A stretch of 64,000 nt of DNA from Lytechinus pictus (lineage: Eukaryota > Echinodermata > Echinoidea > Temnopleuroida > Toxopneustidae): contig NW_026974141.1 of the NCBI RefSeq assembly GCF_037042905.1, forward strand, positions 7,481,001 through 7,545,000, given 5' to 3'. The notes beneath the pieces were generated by a model. It was not told where the DNA came from and searched no databases. It was given only the letters and a program-made list of their open reading frames with translations. This document shows, piece by piece, positions 12,714 through 24,272 of the stretch. Numbering within the stretch: the first letter of the stretch is position 1; every line of letters begins with the position of its first letter. The position numbers were made by a program, and so were the translations under genes.

Positions 12714-12714
12714 T

Positions 12715-14691
12715 TCATGGAAACTGCTTTCGTTCAGTCAAGATTTGTTCTTTTTATTATAAAAACCCTCATATTTATAATACTAAAGGCTATTTTATTG
12801 AAAACAAAATTGACGAACGTGTAACGTGATACAAACCAAGGACTAAAATGCAAACAAATTGACGGAAATCTGTATCGCGTTTCAGATATTAATGTGGATG
12901 CATGATTTGGCCTTATGTTTCATTCCTAGTACGTGATTCATTCATTCATTTCGGTTTATTGTACAAAATACTTCCTTGTTAAAAACAGTCGGGAGACTGA
13001 TACAATCAAAGATTACAATGTAAACATAAATTTCATAGTTACAAAAATAAGTGAAATGAAATAGTCAAATGATATAAAGTAACAATTAATCAATTGATGT
13101 TGGTATATCGCAAATACAAGGAAATTATAGATGAGAGCACGTTACAAAATATATTCCAAAGATAATTCCAAAAATATTTATAAATAAAAGCTATAATATG
13201 GTAATGATAACTGAAATACACGCTCTAAGTTCAATAAACAAATCTATAAGTTGTGAAGAAGGTTGAGATTGGGATATAAAATTAAATCGCAAAGTGGAAG
13301 GTTCACATTGAGAAATAAATATGGAATTATGTTTTTAAAATATGATTTTAAGGCTAATGTAGGACATCTGACATACGGAAAATAAGGCATAGAGCACTGT
13401 AAATTGTATTATTACAGATTATATCATTATTATCACTGTATATGAAAAAATATCGTCACTACATGTATTATTATGCTATATCATTATAATCATTACCATT
13501 TAACAGTTATCATTTACATAGAGATCAATATCATTATCATAATCATCAAACGCATAAGTCATGAATAGCTAGATAAACTACATAATGTAGTATTATATTG
13601 CATGTATATCCAATTGGCCGAGTTAGATGTTATTCAAATTGATGAAAAATGAAACAAAAAGAAACATCTATATTCAATTAAATTCTCAGGAATTAAAGAA
13701 TTTATCTTCGTATTTAATTGTGATATTGTTTTACGGTGTTTAATAGCCGTAAGATTTCTTTTTTTTATGCAAACTTGTTTATGAATACGGAATTTATAAT
13801 TTTTTTTCATTAATAGTTAGAAACATCAAGTGATAACTTATCTAGCAATCTGTGCAAAAATACGAAAAATAACATTAAGATTATCGATCAAGTGCCCCTC
13901 CCCCGAAAAAAAAACCCAGCAAAACGAGGAGACACGAGAAGAAATGAAAGAGAGAGGAGATTAAAGGGAAGAGAGAGAGGGGGGAGGGGGGAGTCACCAG
14001 TTAAATATTATCATTTCGGCTTGACATACTGGATCGAAAATGTGCGGGTACGAGGGTATTCTTTCTATGAAATTGACACATTCTAGTAATAATAAGCATA
14101 TTTTGTAGCGACATATCCGAATAAAAATAGCCAGGCTGAAACAATCTTATTCAAAATAATAAAGGGGATGATTTTGGGAAGGGGTGGGGTATTCCGATCC
14201 ATTCCCAATTTTTCTAGTCGTTATTATTGCGCCCTCCCTTTGAAGAAAAGTTTACCTTCTTTGGATAATTATGATAAAAGCCTTTTTTGTCATTTACTTG
14301 TGAGAGAGTTTCGGAGATCTCACCCCTATTCGAAGTTAGAACCTTTTTGAGGGGGGGGGGGTCAGCAAATTATGTAATAGCCGCCTTCTTGTTGAAATGA
14401 GATTCTCTTCTTTGTCGAAGATTACTTAGGGTAAAAAAGGTAAACCTTAACAATTTTCAGAGATTGTGGGCCCACATGCTTTTGAAAAAAAAAACATGCA
14501 TTCGTCCCCAATCCCTCCTTCCTATATACTGCGCATCTTTATAACATCAATGGCGAAACAAAACTAGTCAGTTTATCATAACCAAAATTGAGTTATTGGA
14601 TTGTATTATTCAAGTTATGCATTTTTCCTATTAGCGACTTTCATATATGAATATTAATATGCTAGGCAATGCATCATCAGTGCCCATGACA
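12715..14691. other. Gene-free, AT-rich
   Basis: Contains the retroposon 3' end near 12.94 kb, ATCATTATCAT-type low complexity near 13.43-13.56 kb, a purine-rich block at 13.9-14.0 kb and a G run at 14352. No coding support. Confidence 0.55.
12937..13050 (-). repeat. Putative 3' end of a non-LTR element
   Basis: On the minus strand TTGTACAATAAACCGAAATG is followed by (AATG)n, a short-repeat tail typical of CR1/L2-type 3' ends. Coding part not seen; sequence to about 13.7 kb may be its UTR. Confidence 0.5.
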
Positions 14692-14934
14692 CACTGCAAA
14701 AACTCCGGTGTTGATTTAACACCAACCCGGAATCTATTATGTCCACACCAGAGAAGTATCGAAACAACACCAGTTTGGAATCAAACTGATCCTGTTTTAA
14801 TACTAATTGGTGTTGTATAAACACCTTTCTGGTGTTAGACCAAAACGAAACTGGTGTTGTTTAACACTTCTCTGGTGTGGACATATATATATTCCGGGGG
14901 CTGGTGTTAAATCAACACCGGAGTTTTTGCAGTG
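14692..14934. mobile_element. CACTGCAAAAACTCC fold-back MITE, copy 1
   Basis: CACTGCAAAAACTCCGGTGT and its inverse at the right; GTTGATTTAACACCA and ACCAGAGAAGT phrases are mirrored within. Confidence 0.8.
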
Positions 14935-16387
14935 CAGGTGCAGAGCTACTGATGATCGGGACAACACCGTCCCTTGAGTAATATGATGGTTAAGAGAAAT
15001 GACAAAGAAGGTTAGAAAGAGGACTATCAAAACTAGAGGACTGAATATATGTGTTGTTGTACATTTTTAATGGATGTGAATGAAGTGAATTTGAAATTTG
15101 AATTTGTGTTAGGCCTGTTCTGTAATCATGATGATATCCATATCATTTAGGACGAATGACGTCACCTTTCTATTGTCCGGCCCCGTCTAAATACGCCCGG
15201 AAAGCTCTAGCTCCTCAATCGGATCATCAATTGCATCGAAATCATTTTAATTGAAAGATAAGAAAAAAAAAAAAGATTTGTTTAACCATGTACGTGCCAA
15301 TCTTGCCAGTTGGTACCTCTTAATTCACTTTTTATTCCACACAAGTCACAAAGGTAGCCATAATTTTGTCTGGCGTCTACAGAAATAATACACACGCGTT
15401 TTTATTTTCTTGAGTTAGCAAGACAATCAAATGTAGTAAGCATACAAATCATATTTTGCAAGAAATATTTTTGTCACTTATATCAATTTATCTCTATTTC
15501 AGACAGCTGAAACATTACTTTGATCAAATTCATTTCCATGAATGTAGACAGACAACGCCTGAAACAACCAGCTTTATCAGACCATTGTTTCCGTCAGCTA
15601 TATCGATTTACGTTAGTTACCATGGCAATAGTATTTTTACTTTCATTCATTTGTTATGTACTGAGCTTTCTGTAGATATATCACTGTCAGGATATTGATA
15701 AATATTGTGGCTTTTTGATGAAATGTAAAAAGCAAATATGTTCACGTTCATTTTCAGGACAATTATTACGCAAATAAATTAAATTAGTTAGTCGTTAGTC
15801 TTTAATCAATTCTTCGTTCGATCGTAGGGTTACGCTGTCCATCAGACATTATGACATTTATTTCCCACATGCTGATCACAAATTTGCTTCACATTGACTA
15901 AGTTTTAACCAATAAACTATTGGGCATGCAACTGCTGGCCAATATTCACGTATTCGTGGCATTCGGAAAAAAAGCATAGTTGCCCTCACTTTCGAAGTTT
16001 CAATATATGTATATCTGTATTTATTATTGATTATTGTAAGTGTCACACACCCGTTTGACAATGCATACATTGGCCTATATATTTTTTATATCTATAAAAT
16101 TTATAAACTGAGCAGTACAAACTCTTGTATTCAATTCAATTCAATTCAAAATGGTTTATTAAGATAAAACTTCCATCAATTCAATTCAATTCAATTCAAT
16201 TTATTTTCATTCTTCAACATAATACAAATAATTACATGATAAATCAATTCAATTCAAATAAAAGCATGAACAAAATTCAACATTGAATAAATAACATACA
16301 TATTCAATAAGTGATTCAAATATAAATTAACATGCATGTCAAACTTAAATCAATATAATTAAATATAATTAAATCAATATAATCATA
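14935..16387. other. Gene-free
   Basis: Unique-looking AT-rich sequence ending in the (TTCAA)n blocks. Frames up to 80 codons without recognisable content. Confidence 0.5.
16130..16200 (-). repeat. (TTCAA)n pentanucleotide blocks
   Basis: Two blocks, 16131-16149 and 16177-16202, separated by unique sequence. On the minus strand they follow AAAATAAAT and may be the tails of truncated retroposons. Confidence 0.55.
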
Positions 16388-16583
16388 CACTCTTAAAAAC
16401 GTTGGGCAACATACGGTCCACACAACAATTGGTTAAAACTTTATCAAATTCTGAGTAGCTTTAAACCAATAATGTGTGCTTTTGGTGAAAACTACACAGT
16501 ATTGGTTGAAAACTACCCAGAGTTGGATAATGTTTTAACCAATTGTTGTGTGGACCGTATGTTGCCCAACGTTTTTAAGAGTG
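16388..16583. mobile_element. CACTCTTAAAA hairpin MITE, copy 1
   Basis: TA-flanked 196-bp palindrome: CACTCTTAAAAACGTTGGGC and its inverse, with GTCCACACAACAATTGGTTA mirrored. Confidence 0.8.
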
Positions 16584-17076
16584 TAGATCATGAGAAGAAT
16601 GGAGGGGTCCACTGAAAAGCAAAGCTTGTAAAATGTGAACCCACTGGCGTAAATCCCGGGGGGGGGGGGATGGGGGATATATCCCCCCAACTTTCCGAGG
16701 AGGGGGGGGGATGGCCTGTACAAACACTCCCCCCCCCCCACTTTTTACGAAAGAAATGAAAAAAAAATCACAAGAGATAATTGTTTTATTGGTGAAAATT
16801 CTTCCTAAAATACCGCTTCACAAATAAAACAATATTATGGAATCATAAAATGCAAATAAAGAGCCATTTCACCATTTCCGAAGGAAATACTTATGTCCTT
16901 ATTATAACATTGAAGAGAAACCCCTGTTTCTTCCAATTCATCAATGTTGGGGTCTTTGGGAAGGGATTAAGATGGAATGTCAAAATTTTTTGAATGTAAT
17001 CTCCAATAAAACCATTAAACCATCATGGGGTAAAAAAAGATAATAATATTGGAGGGGTATTTGCCATATGGACATA

Positions 17077-18054
17077 CAGTGGCGTAACTACGGGGGGCAT
17101 GGGGGCACATCCCCCCCCCCCCATCGGCTGACACAAAAAAAACGGGGAAAGGGGGAAAAGGAGAAAAAAGGGAGAAAGGAAGAGAAACGTAGTGGGAAAG
17201 AAGAAAATATTATTCATTATAATGTTATATTATATTATAATTATGTTATGTTACATTATGTTACAGTAATTACATTACTTTATGAAACATAATTTGCCCA
17301 GGGCCTACGTCTTTTTTTATTGTTCCTGGTGCTCGCATTGTCTGTTTAACGAGATATATATAATCCTGTTGTACTAAAACATCCCGTTTTCAAGTCAATA
17401 TAAACCAAATATATTTCCTAGCACTTGAGTTATCATTGTTTTATGTAGTGACATATGCTTCTTTTTCATGACTCAAAGGTGATTGCCCCATGTCAAGGAC
17501 TTCGTATAAATGAAACATTTCCTGTCCGTGATTACGTTCGCATTAGTGGATTGGTGAGATATGTTTGCTCTTCATGAATTCCTAAAATCAGTCCTTAAAA
17601 TGTCCCTTCTTCTGATCTGAATATCAAAAATTTTCAGCTCGCGCTTCGCGCTCGCATCATTTTGGTTAATGAAATACGTATGGTCCTAGTTAATTCCTAC
17701 AAAGAAACCTTAGAATGCCCCACTTCAGGTCTGAATTATCTAAGTTTTCAGCTCGCGCTTCGCGCTCGCATTGTTTAGCGAGACAGGTACCTATCATGAT
17801 TACACAAATTTGATTATATTGTCCCTTTTTAGGTGTGAATATAAAAAAATTTCAGCTCGCGCTTCGCACTCGCATTATTTGATCAGTCAAATACATATCC
17901 GTTTAATGACATTGTCCTTAAAATGTCTCTATTAGGTCAGTATAACTGGCAACTTAGCGCGCTTCGCGCGCTCACTAGCCCACTCACTTAGTGATTAAAT
18001 TTTTTTGCTGGTGCCCCCCCCCTCCCCAATGCCGTGACCCTCGGTACGCCACTG
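17077..18054. mobile_element. hAT-type non-autonomous element (inner)
   Basis: Tips CAGTGGCGTAACTACGG and CCTCGGTACGCCACTG with a perfect 8-bp duplication TGGACATA (17069-17076; 18055-18062). 978 bp. Internally it carries about four spaced copies of a CTCGCGCTTCGCGCTCGC phrase (17638-17970). Confidence 0.88.
17630..17975 (+). repeat. Spaced CTCGCGCTTCGCGCTCGC repeat
   Basis: Copies near 17638, 17752, 17855 and (shorter) 17955, roughly 105-115 bp apart with diverged spacers. The same phrase recurs at 59.65-60.13 kb. Confidence 0.75.
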
Positions 18055-18439
18055 TGGACATATCAATGACAATTCCTTGCATATCTAACAACATGATTGC
18101 AAAAAAATGCCAAAATATTTCAGTCATCCCCCCCACCCATCAACACGGATTTACGCCAGTGTGTGAACCCCTCAAAAAGTTAGGATAGAAAAAATATTGA
18201 AATATACGTAAAGGAATACATGAAGATAACGAAAGGGGCAAAACAAATCTTATATACAGGATTGTGAAATTCAGATACAAAAGACAACAACACGACACAA
18301 CACAGGTACATGAGGGTGGACAATAGTACAATGACAACTGCCTAGAATACAGAAAGAAAAATAGAGATAGGGAGAGGGATGCAAAGCTAATCTGCTGCAT
18401 ATATATTATATATTATGTCTACACATACATACACATCAT

Positions 18440-18560
18440 GTACATATGTATACACACACACATATATATATATATATATACATACATATACACACATACA
18501 CACGCACACATACACACACCCTTACATACGGACATACACACATACACACATACAATATAA
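18440..18560 (+). repeat. (TA)n/(CA)n microsatellite
   Basis: Alternating TATA, CACA and ACATAC runs with no coding content. Probably within the 3' UTR of retrotransposon 1. Confidence 0.8.
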
Positions 18561-18707
18561 AAAGTAGAATATAATGTATAGACAAGCTATAACTTTTGTA
18601 TGTCTAATTGGAAAAAATATGTCATGTTCTGTATAAACATAGATAATAGACTAGCAATAAGGCAAAATTTTAGTTTAGAATAATAAACATAATTCATTCA
18701 TTCATTG

Positions 18708-18983
18708 TGGAGCGTTGTGGCCCAGTGGATTAGTCTTCGGACTTTGAAACAGAGGGTCGTGGGTTCGAGTCCCAGCCATGGCGTAATTTCCTTCGGCAAG
18801 AAACTGATCCACAATGTGCTGCACTCAACCCAGGTGAGGTAAATGGGTACCGGTAGGAAGTAATTCCTTAAAAAGCTGTGTGCGCTATGAACGCCTAGCT
18901 TAGCCGGGTAATATAGGAGCGCCTTGAGCACCTAACAAGGTGGATATGTGCGCAATATAAATACCCTATATTATTATTATTAT
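18708..18983 (+). mobile_element. tRNA-derived SINE, subfamily 1, in retrotransposon 1
   Basis: Full-length copy with A/B boxes, body and (ATT)n tail. It lies at the 3' side of retrotransposon 1, right after its last coding residues. Target duplication not resolved. Confidence 0.87.
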
Positions 18984-19374
18984 AAGACTTTAGGAGCATT
19001 AGTTTTAGTTTGTTTTTAAAGGACAGTAAAGAACGGGCGTCTTTAATCTCATTGTCAAGGGAATTCCAAAATCTTGGACCTGTATATAAGTAAGTATTTT
19101 GTGCTAGAAGCGTTCTAAGAAGGGGCAAGTGATATTCATTTGACTGCCTGGTGGGATAGTTATGGAGGGATTGGTTTCGGGGAAACATGGAATCAAATAT
19201 GCGTGGCAACGAATTATTTTTATATTTAAACATGAATTGACCTAATTGAAACAAATATAAATCTCTTATTTTCATGATTTTATGTTTCAGAAACAATGGA
19301 TCTGTATGAGAACGAAATGGTGCATTACATATAATTCGGAGTGTTTTCTTTTGTAAAATTAGTATTTTGTCCAA
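18984..19374 (-). pseudogene. Retrotransposon 1 ORF2, C-terminal domain
   Basis: Reads QKKTLRIICNAPFRSHTDPLF through PRFWNSLDNEIKD to KLKLMLLKSY, the usual end of this family's RT protein. The open frame then runs into the SINE tail at 18983, so its last apparent residues are SINE-derived. Confidence 0.8.
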
Positions 19375-21206
19375 TAAAGAATTGTGGTATTACCCCAAGC
19401 TAATATTCCATAATTAAGGTAAGGTAAAATCAAAGAGGAGTATAACATGAGTAATGTGACGGAAGGAAAAGAGTGTTTTAACTTATTAATTACACCAATA
19501 TTACGAGATAATATTTTTGCTCACATTAAGAACGTGGGGTTTCCAAGAAAGTTTATTATCAACTATAATTCCTAAAAATTTAATTTGGGAAACACATTGT
19601 AAAGGTGTATCATCAAAGATGATGTCAGAAGGTAAAGATTCAATAGAATTACTAAATATCATATATTTGGTTTTGTTTAAATTAAGAGATAGTTTATTGG
19701 CACGTATCCATTGAGTCAAATTTAGCAATTCCAAATTCATAATCTGAACTAGGGTGTGAGGGTTTTTGTGAGCAAAAAATACATTGGAATCATCTGCAAA
19801 AAGAATAAACGAAAGAATGTCAGATGATCTGTGAAAATCGTTAATGTAAATAATGAATAAAAGAGGCCCTAATATACTACCTTGTGGGACACCACAATTA
19901 ATTTAATGTTGATCAGAGATGTGATTATTTAAATAAACATATTGTTTTCTTTCTTTAAGGTAATTCCTGAACCACTCCAAGGCAATTCCACGTATTCCAT
20001 ACTGATAAAGTTTGTAAAATAAAATGTCATGGTTAATAGTGTCGAATGCCTTGGAGAAGTCCAGGAATATACCAATTAGATGCGAATGATCATCCCAAGA
20101 ATGGGCTACTTTATGCACAAAATTTAAAAGAGCGTGGATAGTGCTATGTTTTTGTCTAAAACCAATTTGAAAGTTAGTAAATATATCATTGACTTTAAGA
20201 AATTTAGTTGTTCTTATAAAAATTAATCTTTCTAAAATCTTAGAAAGAGAAGAGAATAAAAATATAGGACGGTAATTACCAGCATCAAGCTCGTCTCCCT
20301 TTTTAAATAAAGGAATAACTTTCGCAAATTTCATTTGCTTAGGAAAAATACCACTTAAAATAGATTTATTTAATATATGTGTCAAGGGCTCAACAATAGA
20401 CGAAATGGTACCTTTTAATATAAAATTACTTATGTCATCATGACCAGCACTGTGTTTATTATTTAAGGAGGAAACAATATCAGTCACTTCATAAATAGTA
20501 GTCGGATAGAAGAAAATGGAATTGGCATTAGGTTGTCCCAAGAATTTAGAAAAATGCTTATTAGATTGTGAAATTTTTTGTGCCAGATTTTCCCCTATGG
20601 TAGAAAAGTATGAATTTAAAACATTGGCGATTTCTGTGGGATCTTCAATATTCCGATTATTAAATCTTATTTTAGTAATATTTGATTTCTTTTTTGAAAT
20701 ATTCAGGGCTTGCTTAATAACTTTCCATGTGTTTTTCATGTCATGTTTATATTGTTCTAATTGAATTGAGTAATATTTCTTTTTTTCTGCACGCAAGATT
20801 TTTATTAATGTATTTTTATGAGAAGTATACTTAATTTTTGAATGTTCATTCTTTTTAATTTTGAATTTATAGTACAGTCGGTTTTTTTATTAATTGAGCG
20901 CAAGAGGGAGTTAGAAATCTATGTAAGTCTGGGTGATGTTTTATAATTAACTCGATTATCATTCTTTTTAGGAATATGATCATCTAGATGTTTTTTAAAT
21001 ATACTTAAAAAATTGGATAGATCGACATCGTCAATGTTATAAACACTAGACCAATCAACTCTATCTAAACTGACACCAATACTAGCTAAGTTTTCTGGGG
21101 TGGCCCTACGTCTTGCTGGTAAGGGATATACTTTATTTAAGGAACAATTAAGATTTAAAAATGACATAATTGGATAATGATCAGTAATATCAGAAAGGAC
21201 TATTAA
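19375..21206 (-). pseudogene. Retrotransposon 1 ORF2, reverse transcriptase domain
   Basis: Starts with the SDITDHYP end of the endonuclease. A linker with one stop and one frameshift (about 20.85-20.93 kb) follows, then about 300 open codons carry RT motifs: VIPLFKKGD, AGNYRP, LDFSKAFDTINHD (first catalytic Asp). An in-frame TAA at about 19.90 kb interrupts the reading just before GVPQGSILGP; FADD with the paired catalytic aspartates is near 19789-19800. Thumb and downstream segment continue to 19501, then shift frame and run on through LPYLNYGILAWGN. Non-functional copy. Confidence 0.87.
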
Positions 21207-21809
21207 AGGTCAAGTCCACCTCAGAAAAATGTTGATTTGAATCAATAGAGAAAAATCAGACAAGCACAATGCTGAAAATTTCATCAAAATCGGATGTAAA
21301 ATAAGAAAGTTATGACATTTCAAAGTTTCGCTTATTTTTAACAAAATAGTTATATGAACGAGCCAGTTACATCCAAATGAGAGAGTCGATGATGTCACGC
21401 ACTCACTATTTCTTTTGTTTTTTATTGTTTGAATTATACAATATCTCAATTTTTAGGAATTTGACGATTAGGACCTCCTTGCCTGAACCACAAATTGTTA
21501 AAATAATGGAATTCCACGTGTTCAGGGAGGAATGAAACTTCATTTCACATGACAATGACGAGAAAATCAAAATATTTCATATTTCATATAATAAAATACA
21601 AAAGAAATAGTGAGTGAGTGATGTCATCAGTTCCCTCATTTGCATACTGACAGAGATGTGCATATAACTGTTTTGTGAAATGAAGCGAAACTTTAAAATG
21701 TCATAACTTTCTTATTTTACATCCGATTTTGATGATTTTTTCAGTGTTATGCTTGTTGAATTTTTCTCTTTTTATTCAAATAAAGTTTTTGTTGGGGTGG
21801 ACTTGTCCT
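21207..21809. mobile_element. TTAA fold-back MITE, family A copy 1
   Basis: TTAA at 21203-21206 and 21810-21813 encloses a 603-bp near-palindrome with tips AGGTCAAGTCCACC and GGTGGACTTGTCCT. Excision of the insert and one TTAA restores SDITDHYP in retrotransposon 1, so the boundaries are exact. Arms extend over most of the element (CATCAAAATCGGATGTAA and its inverse are seen on both sides). Confidence 0.88.
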
Positions 21810-21813
21810 TTAA

Positions 21814-22082
21814 GGATTCTGGGGGTGGTAACGAGTTACACAGAATATTGTCAAGGAGAGCGGCTGAGTGATTGCTAACACGCGTAGGTTTAGAAATTAA
21901 TGGCAAGAACGAGGCTGAGTAAAGTGTTTCAAGAAAGTCATGTGAGAATTTTTTACTAGCATGTTTTAATAGATCGATATTAAAATCGCCCATTACAAAT
22001 ACATCTTTGTTAATAAAATTAACATTACTCAGAATAGATGTTGTAAATTGAAAGAAATCATTATTATTTGAGTTTGGGGGTC
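21814..22082 (-). pseudogene. Retrotransposon 1 ORF2, C-terminal half of endonuclease
   Basis: Picks up the frame broken at 26700 and reads PNSNNNDFFQF, then FVMGDFNIDLL with the catalytic Asp and Asn, then KPTRVSNHSAALLDNILCN. It ends at the TTAA of the next insertion (21203-21813), after which the SDH motif follows. Deleting that insert leaves the frame open. Confidence 0.85.
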
Positions 22083-22450
22083 TGTGGAGCCGTGATATGT
22101 GCAAACGCCGGGATATGTGCAAACAACGGTATATGTGCAACATTTCGCCGGGATTTGTGCAAACAACGGAATTTGTGCAAACGCCACGCCGGGAAATGTG
22201 CAAATCTGTCAAAATATATCAACGGCATCTGTTCAAACGTGACGACGTGATATGTGCAAATGAACAATTTTCACGGGAAAAGTGCAAACCTCCGGGATAT
22301 GTGCAAATTACTGTTTTTATCCATATTAAGGATATTTCTCATGAAATGTTTCATAACATTACTGTTAAAATGAGAAACATGCCTGCATAAGGAAGAAGCT
22401 ACAGCTAGTTTCATCGGCAATGAAACGCTTTTCAGAGAGGCAGTGGGGGG
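22083..22450 (+). repeat. Left inverted arm with iterated TGTGCAAA motifs
   Basis: TGTGCAAA or one-base variants begin at 22098, 22116, 22134, 22156, 22174, 22197, 22230, 22253, 22281 and 22300. The short open frames across the arm are by-products of this repetition. A long G tract marks the inner end near 22444. Confidence 0.85.
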
Positions 22451-23484
22451 GGGGGGTACCAGGCTTAGTGGACATTTGCTCTGGCGACGATGGAAATTCT
22501 AAACATTAAGCGAAACATAAAAACTAACCTCCAAAACTAAATACACCCTAATCGTAATCATGACAATATTCTGAACCAAAAACTCTATCACAATCCTAAC
22601 ACTAATCCTATGCCTTCTGAGATATTAATTGTCGCAATTTTCGCGGGAGTATATGTCGTGTCACCTTAAAGGGAGATTTAGTACTGTTTCGAACACTGCA
22701 TGGGGCAATTATTAAAGCGGGTGGGAGAGGCAAGCATGATTTCCACTGATACACACATTGAACTTGATCTGTTGATTTCATTTCCAGATTTCATCAGAAG
22801 TTGTCGAATTTCTTTAAAATTTAATTATAAACCCAAAATGTCTTGATTACTATGCCATTTGATATTAATTTTTTATGAATCTATGAACATTCAAACAAGA
22901 CATTGTTTCCAATCTCTTTTAACACACCCAAAGTGACGCCAGCTTGTGTAATATCAGCCACATGTGTAAAAACACTGTACCCACTAACGTATATACAAAT
23001 ATTTCCCACACAATCATGTCATACTAGCGCACTTTACCAACAAGAGGCATTAATTTTGAACTATATACCCACAAATGCAATGCACTTTACTCTCTAAATA
23101 AAATATTTTTAGGTTGCAATTCATACACCTCGATTTTACAACGAATGTTCCATATGATATGAATGCAGGGGCTGCGATCCGGGGGGGGGGGGCAGGGGGT
23201 TCACAGTGCCCCCAATTTTTGAAGCACTAAACAGTTTTCCCTTTTAACCCAAGAACTTTGCCCCTTTCATCTTAGAAGAACCTGTTTTATGTGTTAAAGT
23301 GTGCCCCTTTACCTTTTTATAAATATAAGTGCCCATTCTCGTATCAGATAAGTTTCCATTCCTTAAAACCGCTCTTTTCATGCCCTGTCATTGCCCGTTT
23401 TCCTTATTTCGCGTTCTTATCCCTTCTAAAAGTGCATATTTAAATAATAAAAATCCTTTTAAAATGTTCCTCTCGCCCCTTTAA

Positions 23485-24272
23485 CCCTATCTAGACCGGG
23501 GGGGGGGGCGTCGGAGGCCCCCCTCCCCCCTCAACGAGTCGCGCGATATTTTCGTCGCGCAATTTTTTTTGACCGCGCTGCTCGCGGACTTTTTACTTTC
23601 AAGTCTTCCGCACCTTTTGAGACCAATTTTGCGTCACCCGGGTACGCGGTTCCGAAGTTATGCAATGTTACGTAAGTGCATGTCAGACCAAAAATTGCTC
23701 AAAAACGTGATTTCGTGTACAAAGTCAATGTAAATTGTGTTTTCAACCAAAAATCATAAATGTATGATTATTTTTAGTTTTGCACGCCTAAATGTATGTA
23801 TTTTATGCTGTTTATGATCTTAGAAGAGTCCCCAACGAATTTCATTGAAAAAAACAATGAAAAAACAAAAGGTCCAAAAAACAAAGAAATACATACAAGA
23901 AATTGCAAAAAAACAATATCATACATAAGAAATTGATCTGATATCACAATTTTTTCATGTACACTTGCTAAGAACATCACAAAGGGTTTCAATGCCAAAT
24001 ATTAGAACATTTGGAGCTTTATTTACGGAGTTAGAGGAAAAAGTATGATTTTGCATACTAATTACGCATAAATAAGCATAATTACGTAATAACGATTTGC
24101 ATGAAATAAATTACTATACAATTTTGTAGATTATATCCCAGACAACATGCGTGCCAATTTTCGGTGCGATCGCGCGGTCGACGGCCGAGATCTCAAGGGG
24201 GGGGGGGGGGGGCCTGGGAGGCCCCCCTCCCCCGGCCATATGAATTCCAAAAATACCCCGACCTAGATAGGG
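23485..24272. mobile_element. piggyBac-like non-autonomous element in TTAA
   Basis: TTAA at 23481-23484 and 24273-24276 encloses CCCTATCTAG at the left tip and CTAGATAGGG at the right. Long G/C tracts and near-palindromic GGCCCCCCTCCCCC segments lie just inside both ends. TTAA target plus CCCT tips is the piggyBac signature; no transposase is present. It lies inside the 4.6-kb element. Confidence 0.78.

Larger units (their letters stand above)
16642..18161. mobile_element. hAT-type non-autonomous element (outer)
   Basis: Tips CACTGGCGTAAATCC and GGATTTACGCCAGTG are flanked by TGTGAACC at 16634-16641 and 18162-18169, a perfect 8-bp duplication as made by hAT transposases. It contains long G tracts and carries another hAT element inside. 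No transposase. Confidence 0.87.

Noticed and set aside
22068-22390. Cys-rich repeat peptide frames in the inverted arms
   Set aside because: They are the translation of the iterated TGTGCAAA motif on either strand and occur in both arms.
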